Positions 1-10,502 of a DNA stretch of 64,000 nucleotides are shown piece by piece. Source of the stretch: Fusarium oxysporum f. sp. lycopersici 4287 (Eukaryota > Ascomycota > Sordariomycetes > Hypocreales > Nectriaceae). The position numbers and the translations under genes were made by a program. The stretch lies in NCBI RefSeq assembly GCF_000149955.1, contig NC_030987.1:1985387-2049386 (forward strand), given 5' to 3'. The notes under the pieces are model-generated. The model ran no database searches. It saw only the letters and a program-made list of their open reading frames with translations, and was not told the DNA's origin. How positions within the stretch are numbered: the stretch's first letter is position 1; each line of letters starts with the position of its first letter.

Positions 1-162
1 GGTGGTCTCCGGGTGGTCACATCCGGAGGTGTCAGCTCTGGCATTGATGCAGCCCTGTATCTTGTCAGCGCTATGATTGATGACTTTACTGCGTTGGAGG
101 TGGCCAGGAGACTTCAGTGGACCTGGAACAAGGGTGTTGTCGTCGATGGTCTCGACGTCTAA
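1..162 (+). CDS. DJ-1/PfpI (ThiJ) family protein, 3' end only
   Basis: The first 162 bases are open in frame 1 and end with TAA. They encode the C-terminal 53 residues of a protein whose start lies outside the window. The segment TSGGVSSGIDAALYLVS, followed by a helix ending in ARRLQWTWNKG, matches the C-terminal part of the DJ-1/PfpI glutamine-amidotransferase-like family, which includes isonitrile-hydratase-like and ThiJ proteins. The conserved 'sGGvsaGiD.aL.lv' turn follows the catalytic half of the fold. The nucleophile Cys would be upstream and cannot be seen, so the reaction cannot be assigned. The family call rests on motif recognition alone. Confidence 0.7.
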   Translation, partial: GGLRVVTSGGVSSGIDAALYLVSAMIDDFTALEVARRLQWTWNKGVVVDGLDV

Positions 163-1537
163 GATCCCCGGCATTGATTGCTGGCTTGTACGAATTAAGA
201 GTTTACGAGGGGCTCAGGCATGGCCCTGATTGAGACCAATATTTATGTATTTAATGTATTTGACTGATGAGCGGGAGGAACCCTAAGAAAACACCAAAAA
301 GACTAGGAGCTCTCTATTTAATTCAATTGTTTTGGTCGCCTTTCAAAAATGTTTGAGAAAGTCAGTCAAACTGAATTGATCACTGATGATAACCAGATGC
401 CCATCTCGGGCTTATTGGGTTCATGGCTGTGTCGGCGTTGAACTGCGGAGGTGGAGGTCAAAATGTAACACTAAAAAGCCACCAAAACACAAAGAGCAAA
501 CGCCAAAGGGCAATGACGTGTTAGAGCAGGACCCACACAAGCTCGGGGAGCTCCAGGTCGCGATGCGGGATAAGCTGGAGGTCGTGTGATGATGGTTATG
601 TCCACGAACCAGGGGGGGGAAACAGGGGTCAGAGTGGGCTAGGCAAGGGACATCACCTCATACTATGAATGAAACGAGCAACGAAGCGGTCGTCAGTCCC
701 TCTCAATTACAGTTGCGTTTGCATTTGAGATGGGCTAGGGATGTAGGGATCGGAAAAGAGAAGCACGATCAAGGTGACATGGGTAACATGATTTCGGTGA
801 AGGGAATTGGATATCAGCTCATGATATCGAGACCAAGAAGGTGTGAGAGCAGTTGAAGTCATGATGAACTGAATAGACTCAATCGGGTCTTGGCTATGGC
901 CCCTAAGTTAGAGCTCATCGGCTTACTTGCATTATCATGACCGACAGTTGACCTTCAACTGCCATTGACCACAATGCATCGCAGTTTGAGGGGGTACGGT
1001 ACCTATTCTATTGTGCAACCCATGGCCCACTTGCGGCTGCATATCATGAGACTGCATGTGACCATTAGGATAACTGTAGCCTTTGATTGACCGAGCTTGT
1101 TACCTCAATCAGTGTAAGGATGAAGTCACGCAAAACCTTCAATTCTTAATGCACACCGTCATGGCTTTCGTATTACACTTTGCAGCCTTCACGTTGAACA
1201 AAAATAAGAAATGCAACTGATGTCTAGGAGCCTAGATCTTGTGGCTGTCTTAGTTGTGTGGCTTGACTCCGCCACAGAGTGGAGCCGAGTTGCTGACATA
1301 AGAAATCTTCACTGTGACACCTGATTGGATGAACAACCCTTTAACACTTAGATTTGCGACGAGACTGAAGATGATCAAAGCTGTTTCAAGCTTTCAAAGG
1401 TTCCAATTCGTTACCTACTCTCGTCTTTCAGATTCAGATCTTCTCCGGGATAATCAATCATTTTGACGCAAAAGGAGAGCATATGAGAATCGTTTTCAAA
1501 CACGTCAGACGTTCACGCGCCGTCAATTGCTTTCATC
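163..1537. other. intergenic, no gene seen
   Basis: About 1.4 kb between the DJ-1-family stop and the SAP-protein start. Only short ORFs under 70 codons with no recognisable motif are present. The last 150 bases are pyrimidine-rich (around 1405-1450) and probably hold the promoter and 5' leader of the downstream gene. No RNA gene or repeat was seen. Confidence 0.6.
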
Positions 1538-3388
1538 ATGACTGACTGGGCCAAGCTCAAAGTCGTCGACCTCAAGGCCGAGCTCAAAAGTCGCGGTCTA
1601 CCACAGCACGGTCTCAAAACAGAGCTTGTCGCGCGACTAGATGAATCTGATCAAGAAACTGAGAATACTGAGGCCCAAGAACAGCTTGACGATGCGCCTA
1701 CAGACACCAAGTCGGGAAATGATGAGCCACCGGCTCAGCAACCAGTCCTTGCAGACAACGAGCCCCAGGAAGCGACCGAGCAGCACGGACCGGAAGAAGA
1801 AAAGCCAACAGCAGAAATATCGGAGCTAGAAGAGAAACAGTTGGATGATAACACTGCGCCCAATGTCGATGGGGAGACTAATAAAGGGGTCCCTGAAACC
1901 GACAAGGAGGAAGTTGTCAAGAATGGAGCATCAGAGGAAGCGGCGCGCGATGGCGATCTGGTCGCGGACGTGCCAATTCCTGGGAATGAAATGGATGTTC
2001 AATCAAGGGAACCAACGGTGGAGGAGAAATCAAGAGCGGGAACAGTGACGACCACTGTCGAATCTACACCCTCTCACTCACTCGAACCAACCCCTGCTGC
2101 CGAACAGCAAAAGCGCAAACGCCGCTCTCTCACACCCCCACCAACCGAAGAATCGATTGCACGCAAACGCGCACGCACGGATGAGAGTTCAGCAAACGGC
2201 GATAGTCTAGGTGCGCGACAGGAAGATCTGCTACCTGAAACTCAGAACAAACCTGCTCCTATGAACCTGGATAGTGAGCCCCAAACAGAGAAGCCTCAAC
2301 AAGAACCTTCACAGGAAGCTGCCCCAGAGACCGAGGCACCCAGACAAGAAGATTCTGGTGAAGACGGAGATAAAACGCAGGATATGAACTACGAGCGAGA
2401 CGTTGCACCGGCGGTGCACCCGGCCACTTCTGCACTTTACATCAAGAACTTCATGCGCCCTCTCCGGCCTCAAGATGTCAAGGCCCATCTTGTCACGCTT
2501 GCGAGACGTTCTCAGGACGCAGCGGACGATGACGATGGGATCGTGACCGAATTCTTTCTGGACCAGATCCGTACTCATGGTTTTGTTATCTTCAAAAACA
2601 CCGCTGCTGCTTCCCGCGTTCGCACTGCACTTCACGACAGTGTCTGGCCTAACGAGAGCAATCGCAAAGCGCTCTGGGTCGACTTTGTCCCTCCTGAGAA
2701 AGTCCGGGACTGGATTGATACAGAACAAGCCAGCGGTGGTCCACGCGGCCGCTCTGGTGCTCGATGGGAAATCGTTTATGAGGATGGCCCTAACGGCGAT
2801 GTTGAAGCACATCTCGAGGAAGCATCAGCATCAACATCTCGCATGATGCCTCAACTGAGCGCAAGACCACCTCCGAGCTCGACGATGGCGACTAATTCTA
2901 TCCCTCTTGGACCCAGAGCACTCCGCGACCCTGCCATTCCTACTGGACCACGCCCTGTTCGCCCCGGCACTGGACCTGGACCAAGACCTCCACCTATCAA
3001 CCCAGGCGGTGCATTCAAGCGAACCAACACTCGCCCAGTTATCGACTACCAACCTGTATCAGAAGACCTTGCGCGCCGCCGCATCGACAATATGCGCTCT
3101 TATTACACAAACGATCGCAACCGCGATGTCGGCCGCGAGATTAACCGCTACTCCTTTGAGAACGGTACTTCATTCGTTGACCGGGGCAAGGAGGTCTTTG
3201 AAGGCATCCGGCCTCCACACCGCGAGCGAGCCATGGGCCGTGAGCGCCGTGGTGGGAGACGTCGTGGACGCGGCGGCGGCGGTGGCGGTCGACCGCGTAG
3301 TGATCGGTATCTTCCTCCACCAAGAGACGACCACCGTCCTCGTCGTGGCTCCTTGTCTGACGACGGCGATGTTCGAATGAGGGACTGA
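1538..3388 (+). CDS. Acinus-like SAP-domain / RRM RNA-binding protein
   Basis: Single-exon gene, 616 residues. Residues 1-36 form a SAP domain (DWAKLKVVDLKAELKSRGL...), a DNA/chromatin-binding helix-turn-helix. Residues 40-290 are acidic and low-complexity, with a basic nuclear-localisation-like patch (KRKRR) near 193. Residues about 298-400 form an RRM-like domain starting ALYIKNFMRPL. Around residue 497, FKRTNTRPVIDYQPVSEDLA aligns by eye with the RSB (RNPS1-SAP18-binding) motif of animal Acinus. The tail is Arg/Gly-rich (RRGGRRRGRGGGGGGRPR). SAP, RRM, RSB and RGG in this order match Acinus, a component of the ASAP/PSAP complexes tied to the exon junction complex in metazoa. The role in this fungus is inferred. 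The start is the first ATG of the open frame, directly followed by the SAP domain. Confidence 0.8.
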   Translation: MTDWAKLKVVDLKAELKSRGLPQHGLKTELVARLDESDQETENTEAQEQLDDAPTDTKSGNDEPPAQQPVLADNEPQEATEQHGPEEEKPTAEISELEEKQLDDNTAPNVDGETNKGVPETDKEEVVKNGASEEAARDGDLVADVPIPGNEMDVQSREPTVEEKSRAGTVTTTVESTPSHSLEPTPAAEQQKRKRRSLTPPPTEESIARKRARTDESSANGDSLGARQEDLLPETQNKPAPMNLDSEPQTEKPQQEPSQEAAPETEAPRQEDSGEDGDKTQDMNYERDVAPAVHPATSALYIKNFMRPLRPQDVKAHLVTLARRSQDAADDDDGIVTEFFLDQIRTHGFVIFKNTAAASRVRTALHDSVWPNESNRKALWVDFVPPEKVRDWIDTEQASGGPRGRSGARWEIVYEDGPNGDVEAHLEEASASTSRMMPQLSARPPPSSTMATNSIPLGPRALRDPAIPTGPRPVRPGTGPGPRPPPINPGGAFKRTNTRPVIDYQPVSEDLARRRIDNMRSYYTNDRNRDVGREINRYSFENGTSFVDRGKEVFEGIRPPHRERAMGRERRGGRRRGRGGGGGGRPRSDRYLPPPRDDHRPRRGSLSDDGDVRMRD

Positions 3389-3877
3389 GGGCTAGGTGCG
3401 CATTATGTGCTATGCGGTGCGAAGAAAAGACAGTAAATTCAAATTAATAACTTTGCATTGTGTGCACAGTATCAGGAGCTATATCACATGGAGGGCGGCG
3501 TTGAGACAGTAAAAGGCAAGGAAATAAACAATAGGTGTTGAGACATCAGTGAATTGAGTAACTTTAATTTTAATCATCGTTTTAATTCTGAAGACTGCTT
3601 TTATCCTAGTCATATTTTGTGTATGAGTATTAACATCACTAAATGAGACGCTACAAGCTGGATGCAGCACTTGCTTGGGTCATTGATGTCAGTACATTTC
3701 AGCACAGGAGGCATGACATGGCGGCTTGAGGTGTAGTGGTGGTATCACAATCTTTCTTATAAGACCGATGTTTCTGAATATAACATTAAAATAGCAGCCA
3801 TTATCCTTGCTCCCGAGAAACTAACAGACGTTACCAACGACCTATCCCAGACGCCAAAATCATCTCACACTAGTCGT
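3389..3877. other. intergenic, convergent 3' ends
   Basis: The 3' flanks of the SAP-protein gene (+) and the carbamoyl-phosphate synthase small-subunit gene (-) meet here. The stretch is AT-rich and suits both polyadenylation regions. No supportable coding or RNA gene was seen. Confidence 0.6.
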
Positions 3878-5303
3878 TCAAGCAGTGGCGGCAAGAGGGG
3901 TAGGCTCAACACCGACGCGCTCTCGGCTCATGATATCGAGCATCAGAGGGGTAGGTCGGTTATCCTTGAAAACCACCTGGTTACTCTTGGCAAGCTGGAC
4001 GTTCTGGAGGTACTTGTCGAAGAGGTAAGAGCTGTCCATAGGGCCACCCTTCGCCTCGGGGTGGAACTGGGTCGAGAAGATGGGGCGGGTCTTGTGGAGC
4101 ATACCCTCGTTGGATCCGTCGTTGAGGTTGACGAAGTACTCCTTGAAGTCGCTGGGAAGGGTGCTGGCATCGATGGCGTATCCGTGGTTCTGGCTGGTGA
4201 TGTGGCACAAGCCAGTGGTCAAGTCGAGAGCGGGAATGTTGTGAGCTCGGTTACCGTACTTGAGCTTGATGGTGCGAGCACCGACAGCAAGAGCCAGAAG
4301 CTGGTGGCCGAGACAAATACCCATAATAGGAATGTTGGAGGTTTCCATCAGACGGGCAAGATTGTGGACAGTAGCCTGGCAATGAGTAGGGTCACCGGGA
4401 CCGTTGGAGATGAAGACACCATCGAAGTGCTGCGAGACCTTGTGGATGGGGTAGTCATAGGGGAAGACTGTGACGGAAGCACCTCGGCTGACCAGGCTAC
4501 GAAGGATGTTCTCCTTGACACCGCAGTCGATCAGAGCAACGTGGAGAGAGGCACCGGGGGACTCAACAACGAAGGGAGCCTTGGTGGTGACACGCTTGAC
4601 CAGGTTGATCTGGCCGGGGTCAACGAAACCCTCATCCTCGTCGGCATCGTACTCTTCTCCAATGGAGATCCTAGCCAGGGAAGAGCCCTGCTCTCGGAGG
4701 TGGGTGACAATGGCGCGGGTATCAACGCCAGAAATGGCGGGAACTCCCTCACGGGCGCACCACTCGCCGAGACTCTCGACGGCAGTCCAATGGCTGTAGT
4801 TGACAGCGACATCGGAGACAACGATACCAGCACACTGAACGTGGGGGGACTCGAAGTACTTGAGAAGATTATACTCGTCTCGGACAGCGGAGGGAACGCC
4901 GTAGTTGCCAATCAGGGGCTGGGTGAAGACGAGGATCTGGCCTCGGTAGGAGGGGTCCGTCATGGACTCGGGGTAGCCAACAAGAGAGGTGGTGAAGACA
5001 GCCTCACCAGAGATGTTGGCGTTGGCGCCGAAAGCCTTGCCCTGGAAAACAGGACCATCCTATAGGCATATTAGATTGGCTCGACAAGTGAGACGCCATT
5101 GCAGGAGCACATACTCGAATGGTGAGAGTGGCGGGGAGAGAAGCAGCAGGAGCAGTAGCTCGAGCAGCAGAGAAGGGCATAGTCCTGCCCTTGCTGCCAG
5201 CAACAGCTTTCTCAGACAGGTATCGGACCTGAAGCATGGTTCGGCCAGAAGCCGACGCGGACTTGGCCGCGGGTTTGGCAAAGGAAGCCAGTCGGGAGAA
5301 CAT
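3878..5303 (-). CDS. CPA1: carbamoyl-phosphate synthase, arginine-specific, small (glutaminase) subunit
   Basis: Two exons, 5303-5115 and 5059-3878, joined in phase 0 across a 55-nt GTATGT...TAG intron, give 456 residues, about the length of Neurospora arg-2. The first ~40 residues ([20 protein letters not shown]...) are basic and Ser/Ala-rich, a mitochondrial targeting sequence. The CPSase small-chain domain follows ([13 protein letters not shown]...[14 protein letters not shown]). The class-I glutamine amidotransferase domain has the nucleophile in GICLGHQLL (Cys312) and the His-Glu pair in FHPEA (His396, Glu398). The enzyme releases ammonia from glutamine for the large subunit to make carbamoyl phosphate for arginine. 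The upstream uORF (5369-5742) implies arginine-dependent translational repression. The next in-frame ATG (4963) would drop the start of the synthase domain, so 5303 is preferred. Confidence 0.95.
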
Positions 5304-5368
5304 TTTGGTATATGTCGGTGTTTGGGTTGTGTTTAGAAGGAGAATAGTCGGTTGGTGAAGAAAGTTCT

Positions 5369-5742
5369 TTAGCAAGACTGAGACTTCCAGAGATGGTCTG
5401 TTAGGATAGATAGGTTAGTTTTCATGTCTGGCGGATAGATAAGGCATGGTTTCGAGCGGTGAGTCAAAAACCAATGAAGAGTACGAACCAGAGAGATAAT
5501 CCTATAAGATGAGTTAGCATTGTGCCAATTGATATATAATGGAAGTCTTGGTGATGAGGAGAGGAGCCATCAGGTGGATACACATCGATCTATAGCTCCT
5601 ACAACGAACGTTGCAGAGCCACCGATAAAAATGTGTTCAGTGACGGCGGGGTTGATACATCGAGTATATGCCACACGCGACGTAATAAGAAAAAAAAAAG
5701 TGAATGTACCTGCGAGGTGAAGACGGATGGGCGCCCGTGCAT
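5369..5742 (-). CDS. arginine attenuator peptide (uORF of CPA1/arg-2), three exons
   Basis: A 24-codon uORF in the CPA1 leader. Exon 1 (5742-5710) encodes MHGRPSVFTSQ and ends at a GTACAT donor. Exon 2 (5501-5489) is only 13 nt and encodes DYLS plus one base. Exon 3 (5397-5369) completes D16 and gives HLWKSQSC and TAA. The introns are 208 nt (GCTAAC branch, TATAG acceptor) and 91 nt (CTAAC, AACAG). The product matches the fungal arginine attenuator peptide in length and core: R4-P5-S6-V7, D12-Y13-L14-S15-D16-H17-L18-W19. From established Neurospora arg-2 and yeast CPA1 work, the nascent peptide stalls the ribosome at the uORF stop when arginine is high, reducing CPA1 translation. Asp12 is essential there and is present here. 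The uORF stop lies 65 nt before the CPA1 start codon. Confidence 0.93.
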
Positions 5743-7561
5743 GTGGGCGGATTAAAGAGACGAGCTCAGTTCAGAGTTATAGGAGAAGTTGCAATCGTGT
5801 TGCAGGAACGTTGAGTCAGAGCTTGAAGGTCAAGATTGTGTGAATTTGTCGCGAGGATTTCTTTCTGTTGGAGGAGAAGAAAAAGAAGGAAAGAGTCAAG
5901 AGGGTGGGAGCTGGGAAGAAAAGATAGGATACCTCTAGTTAGGATCCAACCATGGACAGGATGGACGATAGGATAGGTTGGTGCGATCCCGCTCCGCAGG
6001 TGCCGCCCCGATAGGGAAACCTGACAACACGGCCTTGGTCATTGGCAAGCTTTTTCGAGCTGAGTGGGTTCCTGGCTGCAAATTTCCTCCTGGCGGAACC
6101 AAAAACCCGCTCTTCCGCCGAGAAAACAGTGGTGGCGGCCTGAGCGCTCCGCCTATTGGCACTATTAGAGCCCCGCTGCCAGGAACTGAACCCTTTGACA
6201 ACATCTCTCAACCTCCGATATCGTTTTTGACTCTTGTCGCTGTGTGAGTCCTTGACCAACACCAATTACACGTCACAACACAACCTGAACCGATCATTGA
6301 GCCTATCTTTTCTTCATACCACATATACCGCCAGAAGAAGGCATATCGCGACCATTGAATATCTTGTCTCAGATGCTACAACTCAGCATCACTCTTGCAC
6401 TCCATGCCATAGGTAGTATTCATTCAACGACTGAGTCAAGCACTCCAGCACAGCCATGCCCTTTATCATGTCAATGAATCCATACAAGATCCACCGTCCC
6501 CAGACAAACTCCGGAAATGTTGAGACGTCATTTGATTCGCCCTTGTTGAGTTTTCTCCTCTGTTGGCGGTCAAAGCATGGAAGCCAAGCTAGAAGTATTT
6601 CTAGCGTAGCACTGTCGATCGCTCTGATAAGAGTCTGTGGAGCCCTCGACGGCCCTGCCAGGCACGCGGCGTTCGGCAGTCGGAATCCATTCATGAGACA
6701 ACCTTGCAAGTCCTGGTCGTGGTGTCACAATATGATGAATGCTTTATAGAGTCTCTTGAGCCTCAACTTACTAACAGAAAGTCATGTCGCTGACAGAAAA
6801 CTGCTCACGTGCGTGCTTGTTTACGGAAATAGAGCCCTGGCACATCTCAGGCTCCCTGTGTGACATCCACACAGACCAGCCTTATAAGTGCAAGTTGCGT
6901 TCCAGCTATTCTATGGCACCCCGGCGCCTTCAAGTGGAACACCTTGGAACAACGGTAAATACGTTGGACTGAACATGGACCATTCGAGATCGAAACCTCG
7001 CTCCTTGGAGTGAGTTTGCGATTTTTGTCTTTTGTTTCAGTTACTTCCTTACCTGTTCCTTTCTCTAATTCAAAGGTATTTCATCCATACTTGCCTAAAC
7101 ACAAAGAGTTCAAGTAAAAAGAGAAGATCAGCAATGCAATGGTGTTTCTCACATCAATCTCATAAATCCACCAAAACGATAAGCTATATTAGTTTGAGTT
7201 TGAATATCTGGAGTTACTTGCTATGCATTCCCTTTTCAATAACATATCTCATGAGATCTCTCGAGAAGCGCACGATTTCCTCTCCTTGAATGGGCGGCTC
7301 AACAAAATGATGCAAGCTCAAAAGCATTAGGTGTTATATAAGTTGCAAAAAAATATATACAATTTAAAAGGAGAAACTTATTCCAGCTCTAGTTTGGGTC
7401 GCGAGCGTGTTAATGGGAGCTTCGGGCAAAATTGGAGAACAGTATGCAGACTTGCCTCTTGTAATTTTCATTTTACACTTCATAATAGTAAGAATACTCC
7501 ATTCAGGGTTAGTCAATTCTAATGGCCTTCGGCTTTATCATGTACACTGTTTGCTTCTTAT
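5743..7561. other. intergenic: CPA1 promoter side and ETF-beta 3' flank
   Basis: About 1.8 kb. The part next to 5742 must hold the CPA1 promoter and 5' leader. Overlapping small ORFs on both strands around 5935-6265 share no motif. Between 6241 and 6470 the + strand looks leader-like (CA/CT-rich), and ORFs start at 6374 (34 codons, hydrophobic start) and 6456 (97 codons). A small gene is possible there but not supported well enough to call. Confidence 0.4.
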
Positions 7562-8451
7562 TTACAATGCACCAAGCTCCTTCAGCTTGCTAACCAAACC
7601 ACCAACATCCTCAACCTTACCACCTCCCTGGCGAGCCGGGGGTTCTGGGGGATGTTAGTAAAAGCACCATGGAACATTTTATATGAGAGAATGATAACTT
7701 ACCAATGACCTTAAGTGTCTTAAGACGCTTCACGCCATCTACTCCAAAATCCTCAAGCTTTGTCTTCTCCAACTTCTTCTTCTTGGCCTTCATGATATTA
7801 GGCAAGCTGGCATAGCGGGGCTCGTTGAGTCGCAGGTCTGTCGTGATGACCATGGGCAACTTGGCGCTCACTGTCTCGACACCGCCGTCAACCTCCTTTG
7901 TCACGGTGACTTGATCACCAGCACCGAATTCGATCTTGCTCGCCTGTGTAGCCTGAGGCCACCCCAGGAGACCTGCAAGCATTTGGCCAGTCTGTGCCGC
8001 ATCGTCGTCGATGCTCTGCTTGCCCAGAATCACTAGGTTACTCTTCTGCTGTTCCACTGCCTTCTGGAGGATCTTTGCTACTGTGAGAGGCTCTAGCTCA
8101 TCCCCATCCTTAAGCTCGACGTGGATTCCTCGGTCTGCGCCCATGGCCATGGCTGTTCGCAGCACGTCTTGCGCCTTTGGAGGACCAGCAGAGATAACGC
8201 AGATATCCTCGACACCACCGGGCGAACGCTTCTTCTCTCGGATACGCACTGACTCTTCGACAGACAGCTCATCGAACGGGTTCATTGAGTGCTTGACACC
8301 AGCTGTTTCGACGGCCGTTTGGGCCTTGTTAACTCGAGGCTTGACCTGTAAAGATTGTCAGCGTTCAGTTGCTTCTCAATTGTCGATCCGGCTTCTTTAC
8401 AGCATAGTCGATGACCCGTTTGACGGGCACGAGGATCCGCAAGGCTGACAT
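7562..8451 (-). CDS. electron transfer flavoprotein subunit beta
   Basis: Three exons, 8451-8401, 8345-7703 and 7644-7562, give 258 residues, the usual ETF-beta length. Exon 1 encodes MSALRILVPVKRVIDYA. The exon 2 start (VKPRVNKAQ...SMNPFDELSVEESVRIREK) carries the AMP-site region and signature of the family. DLRLNEPRYASLPNIMKAKKKKLEK is the conserved recognition-loop/anchor segment through which ETF meets its dehydrogenases. Exon 3 restores the family C-terminus (EPPARQGGGKVEDVGGLVSKLKELGAL), which a read-through of the intron would destroy. With ETF-alpha, encoded elsewhere, it carries electrons from mitochondrial acyl-CoA and other dehydrogenases to ETF-ubiquinone oxidoreductase. The introns are 55 nt (phase 0) and 58 nt (phase 1). 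Confidence 0.95.
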
Positions 8452-10502
8452 GTTGTATGGGTATTGTTCAATGCGAAATTGAAGTTGTCTAGAGCGGCGA
8501 GACGTTCAAGAGGGCCGGCCAAGTCGTCATGGCAAAGCTCGGCGCGGTACCGGCTAGGGCCGGTCCCAGCTCCAACCTCGGCCGACGGCCCACGTGACAG
8601 ATCCGCCGGATGAACGAGCGATGTCGGGATTCATACCCGTGTTGTTGATGTTATGTCTATTGAAAGGTTTGCGGTATATATTAATGGCATCATATCTTTC
8701 TCTTCTCTCATCATACGCATATGGACTTAAGATAAAATCCTGCCAAAATTCGATTGAAAAGTATACAAGGGGAGGTGTTGAGGAAATCGGCCATTGACGG
8801 TGTTAAACCACCGGCAACTTATACACAAATGCCGAGCCCAGCCAAATAACTAAGGTAAAGTGGTCTACCACCAGTGCGGCCCCACGCAGCAAAATCACTT
8901 GTTCCTTTGACGATGCAGGCACGTATGCGGCACTGATTCGCAAGGATTCTAGTGGTTCCGAGCGTCCATACAGGGGTTCGTGCTGGCAACGCACAACGGT
9001 TTAACTGCTAGGTCCTTGACATGACGTACTTGCTCCAACGTATCGGGTGCTTCACAGATGTAGTACACCCAGTAGGCGTAATGCTATGTGATTGCGACCT
9101 GGGCTGAGTGACGGATATGGAGAGGATATCCTACCTAGATAACGAATACATCTCGAGGCAAGAGAAGGCGACTCTGCGCTTATAAATACCTAGTGGGTTC
9201 TCAAGAAAACCTAGCTCACTTCTTGGTAAGGTATCATTTCAAAGACATCACTTCCCTCTAACTGAGGTCCAAAGCAACATTCTCTTATACTCCATCTGGC
9301 AGCCAGTTTTGACTCTGTCTTAGGAGAAATTGCACGGCAGCACGCAAGGCCCGGTCTAAGGTAATGCTTCTCAGCCACACGCTATCAGAGGGTCATCATC
9401 TTTCTTCTCGTCTTCCCCGACTACCCCCTTAACACTACTTCTGTTCAAGACGATATCAATAGGGTTGTTTCCAGAGATGGGTTCCGTTAGGTGATTGGAA
9501 GACATCAGGGTCTGATATCCTGAATACCTTAGCTAGTAGGGAGCCAAGAGGGGCTGCTTTCATAGCTATTATCTCCATCCTCTCCGTCATATATTTAGGT
9601 TTCTGGCTGAACTAATTAGTTTCACTTGTCTACTAGGAACCGAGATCTTTTTTGTTGTTGGGGAAGCTGGGGCAGACAAGCCGATCTTTCGTCAGGAGAT
9701 CACAAGTTGAGACGTGTCTGTTGGTCAACACGTTCAAGAGGTGATCTTTTCTACAACCTGTTGCTCTATAACCTCTTTCAAAGGTCTTAGTAGATTTTTA
9801 TAAACTTGTGGGCACCCAACAATACGAAGCGTGCCCTATGCTTATCAAGAACAAGTAACAGGTTGTCGCTGATACATTTAGTTTTGCCGCTACTGACAAG
9901 AACAGCTTGGACATTCTCGGTGGCCTGGAAATTATATGCCTTGGCCAGGCCTTGATCACATTTCTGATCACCTCTGCTCAGGATAAAGCCACGACTGCTC
10001 AGGCATGCCGCAAAACAGATTCGGAAGCGAGGAATTGTCGGGTGTGGTTATTGGTGATGCCTACGGGCAAAATTAGCTCTTGGATACGCCGTTCAGTGGT
10101 GCCAAGGTAGATACAATAGACTGTAGAACATTAATGGCTGATCTTACTTACCTAAGGTATTCATGACTTGATGTTTTGTTCTTTGGGAGCGGGTCTCTCG
10201 TATTAAGCTACTAACAAGGCTCGGGCCGCCCCGTTAAAGAGAGAACAGGCAGCATGCGCAGAACACGTCAATGGTTAAATTAGAGCCAACTTGAAGGGAC
10301 CACTGGATTAACGATTAGATTGAAAATAGGTGCTGCTCTTGTGACCATGCCCCATTGATCCTCCCAACGATCCTCTGGCTCTAACATATCTTGTCGCTGG
10401 GTGGCGGGGGACGTACTATATATTTGTACCTTGAGCCAGACACACGAAAGACAAACCAACTTAATTATCCAGAGCGGGTCTAGCTTTGGTCGACCGTCTG
10501 GT
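8452..10502. other. gene-poor stretch upstream of ETF-beta, no supportable gene
   Basis: The first ~150 bases are the ETF-beta promoter; a CACGTG E-box lies at about 8591. From about 8800 to 10500 only ORFs under 80 codons occur on either strand (for example 8803-8994 minus and 9907-10110 plus). None has an intact domain, and composition is mixed and often AT-rich. Together with the adjacent pseudogene this may be an eroding segment, but I cannot identify what it once encoded. Confidence 0.4.

Noticed and set aside
4061..5065. 334-codon + strand ORF over the CPA1 gene
   Set aside because: Antisense shadow of CPA1, Val/Gly/Asp/Glu-rich as expected from the reverse complement of coding sequence.
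5935..6265. Overlapping ORFs on both strands in the CPA1 upstream region
   Set aside because: Similar-sized ORFs in several frames, no motif; likely promoter sequence of higher GC.
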